Shown: positions 1 through 8,687 of the stretch, in pieces
Numbering within the stretch: position 1 is the first letter of the stretch
Layout: every line of letters begins with the position of its first letter
Source: IDS-8 sp964607425
Lineage (GTDB): Bacteria; Pseudomonadota; Gammaproteobacteria; Steroidobacterales; Woeseiaceae
Direction: 5' to 3'
Length of the DNA: 64,000 nt
Assembly: GCA_964607425.1 (NCBI GenBank)
Contig: CAZSKQ010000008.1
Coordinates: 1 to 64,000, forward strand
Made by a program: the position numbers and the translations under genes
Notes under the pieces: model-generated
Told to the model about the DNA's origin: nothing
The model's database searches: none
The model's input: only the letters and a program-made list of their open reading frames with translations

Positions 1-60
1 CAGTAGCGCGGCTCTGCCACGCCCGGCGGGTACCGCTTGCGCGCGAAAACCTTGGATCCG

Positions 61-945
61 CTATTGGCGGTTGTCGAGAATGCGGCTCAGGGTTTCGAAG
101 CCGAGCGTTGCGTTGCTCACCGGATCGGCGATGGCGGGGTCCTGTTCGGCCTCGACGACGATCCAGCCGGCGTAGCCGGCGTCCAAAAGGGGCTCGATGA
201 CGGCCGCGTAATCGATGCAGCCGCCCCCCGGCACGGTGAACACACCCTGCAGCACCGCCTCCAGGAAGCTCGTATCGCCGTTCAGGCAACGTGCGAGCAC
301 CTCGGGGCGGATGTCCTTGCAGTGCAGGTGTGCGATGCGCGCGGCGTGCCGGCGCGCGGCGCGGACGGGATCGCCGCCGGCGTAGCGCAGGTGCCCGGTA
401 TCGAGCAGGAGCTCCACTTCGCGGCCGCAGGTGCTCATCAGTGCGTCCACTTCGTCTTCGGACTGCACTACCGTGCCCATGTGATGGTGGTAGGCGAGGC
501 GCATGCCGCGCTCGCGCATGCGCGCGGCGAGCTCCTCCAGGCGTTGCGCGAATTGCGCGAAGGCTGGGCCGGGCAGGCGGGGTCGCCGCGACAGGCGCGC
601 CTGCAGGTCACCGTGCACGCAGCCGGTGACTTCGGCGCAGACCATCACGCCGCTGCCGAGTGCCTGCAGCAGCTCGAAGTGCGGCTGCATCGCGGCGAAC
701 TCCTCCGTGGCGGTGCGCTCCAGGAGGCGCAGGCTGTACCAGCCGGAGACGAGGGCAAGGCCGTGCCGCTCGAGCACGGGGCCGAGGAGGTCGGCACGGC
801 GCGGGAACTTGTGACCCAGCTCCACCCCGGCGTAACCCGCGGCGGCGGCTTCGCGCAAACAGGTTTCGAGGTCGATGTCGGCACCCAGCGCCGGCAGGTC
901 GTCGTTGCTCCAGGTGAGCGGGTTGATGCCGATACGGATCGTCAT
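61..945 (-). CDS. iolE: Myo-inosose-2 dehydratase (IolE-like TIM barrel)
   Basis: A 294-residue xylose-isomerase-like TIM-barrel protein, close to the usual ~298 aa of IolE. It starts MTIRIGINPLTWSNDD, the characteristic IolE N-terminus, and carries the metal-site histidine cluster YHHHMGT near residue 150 and a DTGH segment near residue 180. IolE dehydrates scyllo-inosose to 3D-trihydroxycyclohexane-1,2-dione, the second step of inositol catabolism. The ATG overlaps the iolD stop by 4 nt (ATGA), so translation is coupled. It is the last recognisable gene of the minus-strand iol operon. Beyond it only 60 nt of the window remain. A GTG at position 20 on the minus strand could open another gene, but too little is visible to call one. 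Confidence 0.9.
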   Translation of the reverse strand: MTIRIGINPLTWSNDDLPALGADIDLETCLREAAAAGYAGVELGHKFPRRADLLGPVLERHGLALVSGWYSLRLLERTATEEFAAMQPHFELLQALGSGVMVCAEVTGCVHGDLQARLSRRPRLPGPAFAQFAQRLEELAARMRERGMRLAYHHHMGTVVQSEDEVDALMSTCGREVELLLDTGHLRYAGGDPVRAARRHAARIAHLHCKDIRPEVLARCLNGDTSFLEAVLQGVFTVPGGGCIDYAAVIEPLLDAGYAGWIVVEAEQDPAIADPVSNATLGFETLSRILDNRQ

Positions 946-2762
946 CGCGGGCGCCTCTTCGTGTAGTCCGCATAGGCGCGCTGCACCGCCGCGCTCGCTG
1001 AGACTTCCGGCACCGGCACGTCCCAAAAGGCGCCGCCGGCCTCCGTCGACTTTGCCGGATCGGTTGCGATCACGATCACTCGCGTGACCGCGGCCGCGAA
1101 CGCCGCATCCAGCGCCTCTTCCAGGCCGTCGATGCCGTCGACGCCGACGGCCTGCGCGCCGAGCGAGCGCGCGTGCGCCACGAAGTCGATCGCGGGCAGA
1201 TCCGGCAACAGGTTGTTGTAGGCGTCGCTGCCGCAGGACTGCTGTAGCCGGTTGATGCATCCGAAGCCGCGATTGTCGAGCACCACGATCGTCAGCTTCA
1301 GCCCCAGCGCCACCGAGGTCGCGATCTCGGAATTCAGCATGAGGTAACTGCCGTCGCCGACCAGCACGATCACTTCGCGCTCCGGCTGCGCGAGCTTCAC
1401 ACCGAGGCCGCCCGCGATTTCGTAGCCCATGCAGGAGTAGCCGTACTCGAGGTGGTAATTGCCGGGGCCGCTGGCGCGCCACAGCTTGTGCAATTCACCC
1501 GGCAGCCCGCCCGCCGCGCAGACGACGATAGCGTCCGCGGGGCTCGCGCGGTTGACGGCGCCGAGCACCTGCGCGTCGGAGGGCAAGCCCGCGGCCGGCG
1601 CGCGCGTGGCTTCATCGACGGCGTTCTGCCATTCGGCGATCGAGGACTCGATCGCCGCCGTACGCGCCGTGTCGCGCGGGAGCGGCGCGAGCTCGCGGTC
1701 GAGCTCGGCCAGCGTCACGACCGCGTCGCCGCAAAGCGCGAGCGCGTCCTGCTTGATCGCGTCGTGCCGGTTGACATTGATCGACACGAAGCGCGCGTCC
1801 GCGGCAAACAGGGTGTGCGACGCGGTGGTGAAGTCCTGCAGGCGCGTCCCGACCGCGATGATCACGTCGGCCTCGCTCGCCAGCTGGTTGGCGGCCGAGC
1901 TGCCGGTGACGCCGATTGCTCCGGCGTTCAGCGGGTGCCGCCAGGGCAGCGCACCCTTGCCGGCCTGCGTTTCCGCTACCGGCACGCCGTGGCGGCGCGC
2001 GAACCGCTCCAGCTCGGCGCAGGCTTCCGAATAATGCACGCCGCCGCCGGCGATGAGGAACGGCCGCTTCGCGCCGCGCAGCAACGCCGCGGCTTGCGCG
2101 ATCCGGCCGCTGTCGGCGCGCGGCTTCGCGATCGCGTGCAGCCGCGGCTCGAACAGCGCCACCGGGTAATCGTAAGCCTCGGCCTGCACGTCCTGCGGCA
2201 GCGCCAGCACCACCGGCCCGCAGTCGGCCGGATCGGTGAGCACCGAAAGCGCCTGCGGCAGCGAGCGTATGAGCTGCTCCGGCCGCGCGATGCGATCCCA
2301 GAAGCGCGCCACCGGCCGGAAGCAGTCGTTGGCCGTAACCCCCGGCTCGCCGAAATCCTCCACCTGCTGCAGCACGGGATCCGGACGGCGGCTCGCAAAG
2401 GTGTCGCCCGGCAGCAGCAGCACCGGCAGGCGGTTGACGTGGGCCAGCGCCGCCGCCGTCACCATGTTCGTCGCCCCCGGGCCAATCGAGGTCGTGCACG
2501 CCATCATCCGGCGGCGATTGCTGGCTTTCGCGAAAGCAATTGCCGCGTGCGCCATCGCCTGCTCGTTATGGGCGCGGTAGACGGGCAGGCTGTCACCGGC
2601 ATGCCGCAGCGCTTCGCCCAGCCCGGCAACGTTGCCGTGGCCGAAGATCGCGAACACGCCAGCAAACAGCGGCTGCTCGGCGCCGCCGGTGTCCGTGCGT
2701 TGCGCGGTGAGATAACGGACCAGCGCCTGGGCCATCGTAAGTCGGATCGTTTGCTTCGGCAT
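942..2762 (-). CDS. iolD: 3D-(3,5/4)-trihydroxycyclohexane-1,2-dione acylhydrolase (IolD)
   Basis: A 606-residue thiamine-diphosphate enzyme beginning MPKQTIRLTMAQALVRYLTA. It shows the three-domain acetolactate-synthase fold: an N-terminal PYR domain with the cofactor glutamate in RAHNEQAMAHAA, a central domain, and a C-terminal PP domain with GDGSYLMLNSE...DNRGFGC, the GDG...N Mg-TPP motif. The 'ARFVSINVNRHDAIKQDAL' stretch is typical of IolD rather than IlvB. IolD opens the cyclitol ring to give 5-deoxy-glucuronate. It lies 2 nt after iolC and overlaps iolE by 4 nt. Acetolactate synthase is the main alternative by fold, but the iol context and sequence argue against it. Confidence 0.93.
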   Translation of the reverse strand: MPKQTIRLTMAQALVRYLTAQRTDTGGAEQPLFAGVFAIFGHGNVAGLGEALRHAGDSLPVYRAHNEQAMAHAAIAFAKASNRRRMMACTTSIGPGATNMVTAAALAHVNRLPVLLLPGDTFASRRPDPVLQQVEDFGEPGVTANDCFRPVARFWDRIARPEQLIRSLPQALSVLTDPADCGPVVLALPQDVQAEAYDYPVALFEPRLHAIAKPRADSGRIAQAAALLRGAKRPFLIAGGGVHYSEACAELERFARRHGVPVAETQAGKGALPWRHPLNAGAIGVTGSSAANQLASEADVIIAVGTRLQDFTTASHTLFAADARFVSINVNRHDAIKQDALALCGDAVVTLAELDRELAPLPRDTARTAAIESSIAEWQNAVDEATRAPAAGLPSDAQVLGAVNRASPADAIVVCAAGGLPGELHKLWRASGPGNYHLEYGYSCMGYEIAGGLGVKLAQPEREVIVLVGDGSYLMLNSEIATSVALGLKLTIVVLDNRGFGCINRLQQSCGSDAYNNLLPDLPAIDFVAHARSLGAQAVGVDGIDGLEEALDAAFAAAVTRVIVIATDPAKSTEAGGAFWDVPVPEVSASAAVQRAYADYTKRRPR

Positions 2763-2764
2763 GG

Positions 2765-4684
2765 CTATTCCCGTGAGCGGCGGGCGGAGGTTTGCCAGAC
2801 TTCTATCATGCGGCGATAGCGCGCGGCGATGGCATTGCGGGCGGCATCGTCGCCTATCTCGCCTGCGAACCACTGCTCGGCGGCGTCGGCGAAGATGCTG
2901 CGGCCGACGGCGAAGCCGCGGCAGATATCGAAACCGGCAGCGACTTCGAGGTCGGCCGCCAGGCTTTCCGCGTCGGCGCCGAGGCCGAGCAGCACCACCC
3001 CCTTGCAGTGCGGATCGGCTTCGGCGATGACCGCGCCGATGGCGCGCCAGCCGTCGGCGGATTGCGGCTCGAGCTTCCACCAGTCGGGACGTACACCGAG
3101 GTTGTAGAGGCGGCGCAGGGTACGCGGCAAAGGCGCATCGACCTGGTCCTCGACCGGCGGACAGATCACCTCCAGCAACAGACGGCGATCGAGCGCTGTG
3201 ACGTCGGCGTACAGCGCACGCACGCGCTCTTCCTGCGCGTGCCGCAGCGTGGGCGGATCGTCCGGGTGATAGAAGAGCAGGCATTTCACGACGCGGTTTG
3301 CCGGCCAGCTCGCGAGATGCGCGGCGGTGCCGAACTGCGGCTCGAGCACGAGCGGCCGGGAGCCGGGCACTTCTATCGGGCTGCCCGTCCAGAGGTGCAT
3401 GGTCGCGAGGCGGTCGAGTGCGCTGCCGCCGTGCCGGCCATCCACGATGGCGCCGTGGCGGATGCTGGGTGAGCCTTCCGCTGCTATCTCCAGCAGCACG
3501 TCCGCGATCAGCTCCTTGAACGCAGCGATCCGTTTGAGCGGCTGGCCATGGCGGGCAGCCAGCGCCTCGAACTGGCTGCGATGGTCGAACGCGAGAATGC
3601 ACAAAGGCCCCGGGTCGTCCTTCCGGGTCGTGGCGCGGTGCAGGTGCGCGAGCCCGGGATCGTTGCCGGGCCGGCGCGGCGGCGGTTCCTGGGCGAGCCA
3701 GGCCTCGAGTTCCACGCGGGTCGGCATCGCCGGGGTGCAACCGTGCCGCGCGACCACCAGCGCACCGCAGGCGTTGCCGAGCTCGGCGCAGCGCGGCCAG
3801 GGCTGGCCTTCGACCCAGCCGCAGAGGAAGCCGGAGAGGAAGGCATCGCCGGCGCCGACGCTGTTGAAGACCTCGACTTCGCGGCCCTCGACCGCCACGC
3901 CGTCCTGGAGGTCGGCAATCGGGCCGGCTTCGAAGATCACGCATCCCAGCGCCCCGCGCTTCATCACGATCACCGCGTCGCTTGCCGCCCGGATCGCACG
4001 CAGGGCCTCCAGCGGCTCCGGCGAGCCGCCGGCGATCGCAATTTCTTCCTCCGTGCCGATAACGAGGTCGCAGCGGGGAAGCAGCTCGCGCAACGCCGCC
4101 GTCACTTCGGCCGACTCGATATAGCGGCTGGCGCCTTCGCCCGCCGCCGCAAGACCCCACAGCACCGGCCGGTAGTCGATGTCGAGGGCAACCCGGGCGC
4201 CGTTGGCGCGGGCGGCGCGCACGGCCTTGTCGACGGCGCGCCGGGTCGTATCCGTGGACAGGTGCGTGCCCGTGACCGCGAGCATGCGCGCGGAGGCGAT
4301 GAACGTCTCGTCGATGTCGTCCTCGCACAGGCCCATGTCCGCACAGCGCTCGCGAAAGAAGATGTGCGGGATGTCGGAACCGGCCCCGATGCCCAGCACG
4401 ACCAGCCCGGTGAGGCGCGTGGGGTCGGTGCGCACCTGGCTTACGTCCACGCCCTCGCGCGCGAGGGCTTCGCGCACGAAACGGCCCATGTGCTCGTCGC
4501 CGACGCGCGTGAGCATCGCGCTCCGCACCCCGAGGCGCGCGAGCCCGGCAGCGAGGTTGCCGGAGGAACCGCCGAGGTACTTGGCGAAGGTCTGCATGTC
4601 CTCGAGCCGGCCGCCGACCTGCTCGCCATACAGGTCGACCGCGGCGCGGCCGAGGCAGATCACGTCCAGCGGGCGGTCAGCCAC
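2765..4684 (-). CDS. iolC: Bifunctional 5-dehydro-2-deoxygluconokinase / DUF2090 aldolase-like protein (IolC fusion)
   Basis: About 639 residues in two parts. The N-terminal ~320 residues are a PfkB-family sugar kinase: LDVICLGRAAVDLYGEQ, the KYLGGSSGNLAAGLARLG substrate region, and the anion-hole/base motif NSVGAGDAFLSGF. The C-terminal ~300 residues are a DUF2090 TIM barrel (ILAFDHRSQFEALA, PDWWKLEP, VVLLGLGAD) related to class I aldolases. The fusion is known in inositol loci and is thought to combine 5-dehydro-2-deoxygluconate phosphorylation with the next C-C cleavage, replacing a separate IolJ. The GTG start at 4684 fits the family N-terminus and overlaps iolB by 8 nt. An ATG at 4738 would add an arginine-rich extension deep inside iolB and is less likely. 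Confidence 0.9.
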   Translation of the reverse strand: MADRPLDVICLGRAAVDLYGEQVGGRLEDMQTFAKYLGGSSGNLAAGLARLGVRSAMLTRVGDEHMGRFVREALAREGVDVSQVRTDPTRLTGLVVLGIGAGSDIPHIFFRERCADMGLCEDDIDETFIASARMLAVTGTHLSTDTTRRAVDKAVRAARANGARVALDIDYRPVLWGLAAAGEGASRYIESAEVTAALRELLPRCDLVIGTEEEIAIAGGSPEPLEALRAIRAASDAVIVMKRGALGCVIFEAGPIADLQDGVAVEGREVEVFNSVGAGDAFLSGFLCGWVEGQPWPRCAELGNACGALVVARHGCTPAMPTRVELEAWLAQEPPPRRPGNDPGLAHLHRATTRKDDPGPLCILAFDHRSQFEALAARHGQPLKRIAAFKELIADVLLEIAAEGSPSIRHGAIVDGRHGGSALDRLATMHLWTGSPIEVPGSRPLVLEPQFGTAAHLASWPANRVVKCLLFYHPDDPPTLRHAQEERVRALYADVTALDRRLLLEVICPPVEDQVDAPLPRTLRRLYNLGVRPDWWKLEPQSADGWRAIGAVIAEADPHCKGVVLLGLGADAESLAADLEVAAGFDICRGFAVGRSIFADAAEQWFAGEIGDDAARNAIAARYRRMIEVWQTSARRSRE

Positions 4685-5489
4685 GCGGCAGGCCGGCCGG
4701 CCACCAGTACGGCGCCTCCGGGTCCATGGTCCAGGCATGTGCCTCGGTGAAATCCGGCACGGTGTACGGGTCTCCCGGCAGATGCCGGATCACCCAGGCG
4801 TAATACATGCCGTAACCGGGCGCGGCGCATTGCGCGTGATCCAGCCCGGGCGGGATGCAGACGGTGTCCCGATCGCGCACCTTGTAGACGGTATCGCCGA
4901 GCTCCGCATGCCCGAAGCCCTGGCTGGCGGTGAAACGGTAGTGGTAGATCTCGGGCTGCCGGTGATGATGGGGCGGGTAGCTCGACCAGCCGCCGGGCAA
5001 CGTCACGACTTCGCCCAGCACGAGCTCCGCCTCGCCCGGCGAGGTGCTGCCGTCAAAGATCGTGCGCACGAAGCGCAGGCAGCGCCCGGCGACCTGGCCC
5101 TTGCCGCGGTGCTCGTTCGGCACCTGGTCCGGGGTGAAGACCCGCGCTGCGAACGCTTTGCGGTTGCCGCAGCCGTATACGGTCAGCTCGCATTCGCGCA
5201 CCGCTTCGAACCGGACGTCGGTACCCGCCGCGACGTGTACGGCACTCGCCGACTCATCGAAGAGGGACCCGCGTGCCAGCGCGAATTGCTCCCCGCCTGC
5301 GTGGCCGCGGAGCTCGCCGTGCATCAGGAGCCACGCCGTTTCCGATTCCGGCGCGATCGCGTATTCCTCGCCCGCGGCGAGCACCAGGCTCGCGACGCTG
5401 AGCCCGGCGAATTCCGCCAGGGACGTGAGGCCGGGCAGTCGGCCGGAGCCGGGGTCGCGGATGAGGTGCTGGTCGGTTTGCGTCATCAT
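4677..5489 (-). CDS. iolB: 5-deoxy-glucuronate isomerase (IolB)
   Basis: A 270-residue cupin protein of normal IolB length. The metal-binding cupin motif is visible as YPPHHHRQPEIYHYRF in the second half, with a second cupin stretch around VCIPPGLDHAQCAAPGYGMYYAWV. IolB isomerises 5-deoxy-D-glucuronate to 2-deoxy-5-keto-D-gluconate, the substrate of the kinase encoded next. Two adjacent ATG codons (5489 and 5486) are possible. A GCGAGAGA purine tract precedes them, and the second ATG has the better spacing. The 3' end overlaps the iolC start. Confidence 0.92.
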   Translation of the reverse strand: MMTQTDQHLIRDPGSGRLPGLTSLAEFAGLSVASLVLAAGEEYAIAPESETAWLLMHGELRGHAGGEQFALARGSLFDESASAVHVAAGTDVRFEAVRECELTVYGCGNRKAFAARVFTPDQVPNEHRGKGQVAGRCLRFVRTIFDGSTSPGEAELVLGEVVTLPGGWSSYPPHHHRQPEIYHYRFTASQGFGHAELGDTVYKVRDRDTVCIPPGLDHAQCAAPGYGMYYAWVIRHLPGDPYTVPDFTEAHAWTMDPEAPYWWPAGLPRG

Positions 5490-5509
5490 TCTCTCGCTTG
5501 CGGAAATGT

Positions 5510-6634
5510 TCAGTACTCGACGTCGACCGAGGCGCGTTCCGCGGCGGATCGTTCGATGGCCGCCATCACCTGCTGCACCGCGAGCCCTTCGTCGAAATCC
5601 GGGTAGAAGCCTTCTCCGCGTTCGACGGCGCGGATGAAACTGTGCAGCTCGATCACCTTGAGGTCGTTGATGCCGAGGCCGTGGCCCGGTGCCGGGCAGA
5701 AGCGTGCGTAGTCGCCGTGCGCCGGTCCCGCGAGAAGCGTCTTGTATCCTGCACGCGCCGCCCCCTGGTCCGCGGCATACAGCTTGAGCTCGTTCATGCG
5801 TTCCTGGTCGAACGCGACGCTGCCGCGGGTGCCGTAGACCTCGAACGACAGCCCGCACTTGCGTCCCGTGGCGATGCGGCTGATCTCCAGGGTGGCGGGC
5901 ACTCCCGATTCGAGCTCGACGAATGCGCGCGCGATGTCTTCGTTCTCCACGCGGCGGAGGGTGCCGGTGGCCGCCTCGCGGCGTTCCGGGATCGCGGTGT
6001 ACACCTCGCCCAGGAGGCGTTTGGGCCGGCCGGCCAGGAAGTGCAGCATGTTGATGAGGTGCGAGCCGAGATCCGCGAGGGCGCCGGAACCGGCGAGCGC
6101 GCGGTCGCAGCGCCAGGTGAACGGGCCGTCGCGGTCCGCCATGTAGTCCTCGAAGTAGCGGCCGGTGAAGTGGACGACCTCGCCGATCTCGCCGCCGGCG
6201 ATGATATCGCGCGCGACCTGCACCATCGGATTGGTCGTGTAGTTCAGGCCGACGGCATGCACGACGCCCGACTCGCGCGCGGCGGCCGCCAGCGTGGCCG
6301 CCTGCTCGACGGTCAGGGCGAGCGGCTTCTCGCAGTACACGTGCTTGCCCGCGGCGAGCGCCCTGCTCGCCATCTCGAAGTGCAGGTGATTGGGAGTGCA
6401 GATGTCGATCACGTCGATGTCCGGATCGTCGAGCAGCGAGCGCCAGTCGCCGGTCGCGCGTTCGAAGCGCAGCTCGGCTGCGGCCCGGCCAGCCTGCTCG
6501 TCGTCATGATCGCTCACGCAGACGGCGCGCGGCCGCCCGATGTCGTCGAACACGACCGCCACTTCGTGCAGGGCAATCGCGTGCGCCCGTCCCATGAAGC
6601 CCGTGCCGATGAGCCCGAATCCGAGGCCGCTCAT
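5510..6634 (-). CDS. Gfo/Idh/MocA-family NAD(P)-dependent dehydrogenase of the inositol operon
   Basis: A 374-residue oxidoreductase with an N-terminal Rossmann motif (GLIGTGFMGRAH, residues 8-19), the family EKP motif at 102-104 and a C-terminal GFO_IDH_MocA_C domain containing the GALADLGSHLINML segment. It is longer than IolG and lies between iolG and iolB. Paralogous dehydrogenases at this position in inositol loci commonly act on other inositol stereoisomers (scyllo- or chiro-) or on inosose epimers. That role is inference from family and context. The start overlaps the iolG stop by 4 nt (ATGA), which supports co-translation. Confidence 0.85.
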   Translation of the reverse strand: MSGLGFGLIGTGFMGRAHAIALHEVAVVFDDIGRPRAVCVSDHDDEQAGRAAAELRFERATGDWRSLLDDPDIDVIDICTPNHLHFEMASRALAAGKHVYCEKPLALTVEQAATLAAAARESGVVHAVGLNYTTNPMVQVARDIIAGGEIGEVVHFTGRYFEDYMADRDGPFTWRCDRALAGSGALADLGSHLINMLHFLAGRPKRLLGEVYTAIPERREAATGTLRRVENEDIARAFVELESGVPATLEISRIATGRKCGLSFEVYGTRGSVAFDQERMNELKLYAADQGAARAGYKTLLAGPAHGDYARFCPAPGHGLGINDLKVIELHSFIRAVERGEGFYPDFDEGLAVQQVMAAIERSAAERASVDVEY

Positions 6635-7656
6635 GCGCAGGCCCCCGCGGCTGGCACGCCGCTGCCCGCGAGTGTCACGGCACGGCCGCTTTGCAGTGAC
6701 TCCTCGGCGGCTTCGGCCAGCTCGAGCGCGCGCACGCCGTCACTGCCGCCGGCGAGCTCGGCGGTTTCGCCCGCAGCTCCCCGGATGAACTCGTCCATCT
6801 CCAGCCGGTAGGCGTCGCGGTAGCGCTCCAGGAAGAACGGCAGGGCCGGTTCGCCCAGGAACCCTTCGGCGGTGGCGCGCTCGACCTGCGTCGCGGTCGG
6901 GTTGCCGGCGCGCAGCATGCCGCCGGACCCGAACGCTTCGATTCGCTGGTCGTAGCCGTACGTGCAGCGCCTGCTGTTGGTGACCTGGCAGAAAGCGCCG
7001 CTCGCCGTGCGCAGGACGATTACGACCGTGTCGATATCGCCCGCCTCGCCGATCGCCGGATCGATGAGGCAGCCACCCGTCGCGAAGACCGTCACCGGTT
7101 CCTCGCCCAGCAGCCAGCGTGCCATGTCGAGGTCGTGGATCGTCATGTCGCGCAGCAGGCCGCCCGACCTGCGGACGTACTCGACGGGCGGCGGTGCCGG
7201 GTCGCGGCTCGTGATAGTCAGCACTTCGAGGCGTCCGACGCTGCCGCTCGCGAGTTCCGTTTGCAGGCGCCGGAATGACGGGTCGTAGCGGCGATTGAAG
7301 CCTACGTGCAGGATGACGCCCGCCGCTTCCGCGGCCCCCGCGGCACGGCGTGCCCGGTCCGTATGGAGATCCAGCGGCTTTTCGCAAAAGATCGAGAGGC
7401 CCGCCGCGGCCGCGGCTTCGATCAGCGGCAGGTGCGTGTCCGTCGAGCTCGCGATCACCACCGCGCCGAGTGTTTCGTCCGCAAGGGCGGTATCGGCGTC
7501 GACCGCGCGGGCACCGGTCGTTTGCGCGAGCGCATGCGCGGCCTCGGTGTCGACGTCGACGACGTACTTCAGGTGCGCACCCGGATGGGCATGCAGGTTT
7601 TGCGCATGGATGCGCCCGATCCTTCCGGCGCCGATGACGCAGGCTGCTACTGTCAT
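6631..7656 (-). CDS. iolG: Inositol 2-dehydrogenase (IolG)
   Basis: A 341-residue Gfo/Idh/MocA dehydrogenase starting MTVAACVIGAGRIGRIH (GxGxxG NAD-binding turn), with the catalytic EKP lysine at residues 92-94 and the MTIHDLDMARWLLGEEP segment carrying the conserved histidine near residue 174. Length and the HVGFNRRYDPSF stretch match IolG. It oxidises myo-inositol to scyllo-inosose, the entry step of the pathway. It is the second gene of the operon, overlapping the regulator's stop by 4 nt and the next dehydrogenase's start by 4 nt. Of the two dehydrogenases here it is the better match to canonical inositol 2-dehydrogenase. Confidence 0.9.
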   Translation of the reverse strand: MTVAACVIGAGRIGRIHAQNLHAHPGAHLKYVVDVDTEAAHALAQTTGARAVDADTALADETLGAVVIASSTDTHLPLIEAAAAAGLSIFCEKPLDLHTDRARRAAGAAEAAGVILHVGFNRRYDPSFRRLQTELASGSVGRLEVLTITSRDPAPPPVEYVRRSGGLLRDMTIHDLDMARWLLGEEPVTVFATGGCLIDPAIGEAGDIDTVVIVLRTASGAFCQVTNSRRCTYGYDQRIEAFGSGGMLRAGNPTATQVERATAEGFLGEPALPFFLERYRDAYRLEMDEFIRGAAGETAELAGGSDGVRALELAEAAEESLQSGRAVTLAGSGVPAAGACA

Positions 7657-8504
7657 GTTCGCTTTACCTTGCTGTTTTCGATGCGATGCGCGTAGCTGAT
7701 GATCAGCGTCTGCGCCAGGCAGAGCGACGCCGTCAGGGAGCGGAACTGGCGCACCTCGGGATCCTTGATGTCGAACGAGATGTCCGCGCCGCGGGCAATG
7801 GGGCTCACCCGGCTGTCGCTGATGGCGATGACGCTCGCGCCGACCGATTTCGCCTGCGCCACAACGGTTTCGGTTTCCGTTGCATACGGCCTGAAGCTGA
7901 TCGCGAACACGAGGTCGCCCGCCGCGATCATCGAGCTTTGCTCGACCAGCATGCCGGCGAGCCCGTCGACGAGCTGTACCGGCTTTTCGACATGCCGCAG
8001 GGCATAGGTCATGTACGCCGCTACCGGAAACGACCGCCGCAGGCCGACGAGATGGACGACCTCGGCCCGTTCGAGCAGGTCCACCGAGCGCTCGAGCAAC
8101 CCGGCATCGACGGTGTCCTGCATGTGTTCCAGGGCAATAATGTTGCTCGATACGAATTCCCGCATCAGCTCGTGAGCGGTCAGGCGACGGCCATCGCCGG
8201 TGCGCTCTTTGAACTGCTGAATCCGTTCCGCGTAGCTCGGGCTGGGCGCGGATGCGATGAGCTCATCCCGGAACAGGCGCTGCATCTCGCTGGCGCCGTC
8301 GTAACCGAAGGCCTTGGCGAAGCGCACGATGGTGGATGCCTGCACGCCCGCGCGCTCGGCGATGACCGCAAGTGTCTGCAGTCCCATGTCGTTCGGATGG
8401 TCGAGGATGTAGGCGGCGACCTGCTGCAGGCGCGGGCTGAGCTCGTCGTGACGGGCGACGATCTCGGCGCGCAGTTGATCGATATCCTTGAGGCGCTCTA
8501 CCAC
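7653..8504 (-). CDS. RpiR-family transcriptional regulator (IolR-like)
   Basis: A 283-residue regulator with an N-terminal HTH_6 domain (residues ~5-80, including LAVIAERAGVQASTIVRFAKAFGYDG as the helix-turn-helix) and a C-terminal SIS phosphosugar-binding domain (residues ~125-265, LVFAISFRPYATETETV). RpiR-type IolR proteins repress inositol catabolism and respond to pathway intermediates in rhizobia and enterobacteria. It is the first gene of the iol operon and divergent from the TonB receptor, so it probably controls both. Translation seems to start at GTG 8504, with GGAG about 9-12 nt upstream. The gene overlaps iolG by 4 nt. Confidence 0.88.
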   Translation of the reverse strand: MVERLKDIDQLRAEIVARHDELSPRLQQVAAYILDHPNDMGLQTLAVIAERAGVQASTIVRFAKAFGYDGASEMQRLFRDELIASAPSPSYAERIQQFKERTGDGRRLTAHELMREFVSSNIIALEHMQDTVDAGLLERSVDLLERAEVVHLVGLRRSFPVAAYMTYALRHVEKPVQLVDGLAGMLVEQSSMIAAGDLVFAISFRPYATETETVVAQAKSVGASVIAISDSRVSPIARGADISFDIKDPEVRQFRSLTASLCLAQTLIISYAHRIENSKVKRT

Positions 8505-8582
8505 GTACTTAGCTCACTCCATTGATTCAAAGAGGAAAACAACAACAGGCCATCTCGTTCCATCGCCCGGACGGATCCGCTC

Positions 8583-8630
8583 GGAACGCCCGTTTCATAT
8601 TTGCATGATACAAAATTTTTGTTCTATACT
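8583..8630 (+). promoter_or_regulatory. Receptor promoter with palindromic operator in the iol/TonB intergenic region
   Basis: TTGCAT (8601-8606) and TATACT (8625-8630) are separated by 18 nt, a good sigma70 promoter pointing at the TonB receptor. Between them lies the perfect palindrome ACAAAA-T-TTTTGT (8610-8622), well placed for a repressor that blocks RNA polymerase. Just upstream, GGAA-N6-TTTC (8583-8596) differs at one base from the GGAA-N6-TTCC motif reported for rhizobial IolR. Assigning either site to the adjacent RpiR regulator is inference. Confidence 0.6.
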
Positions 8631-8687
8631 CCACACGACAATCATCCCGTCGGTCCGTTCGGGTGGGAGTACCAGGGGGAGAGAATT

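Noticed and set aside
942..2762. Acetolactate synthase as identity of the TPP enzyme
   Set aside because: Same fold, but no ilvN partner and a full inositol operon around it; sequence features match IolD.
8601..8687. Upstream TTG start of the TonB receptor
   Set aside because: It would place the start on the -35 box and 29 non-signal residues before a normal signal peptide.
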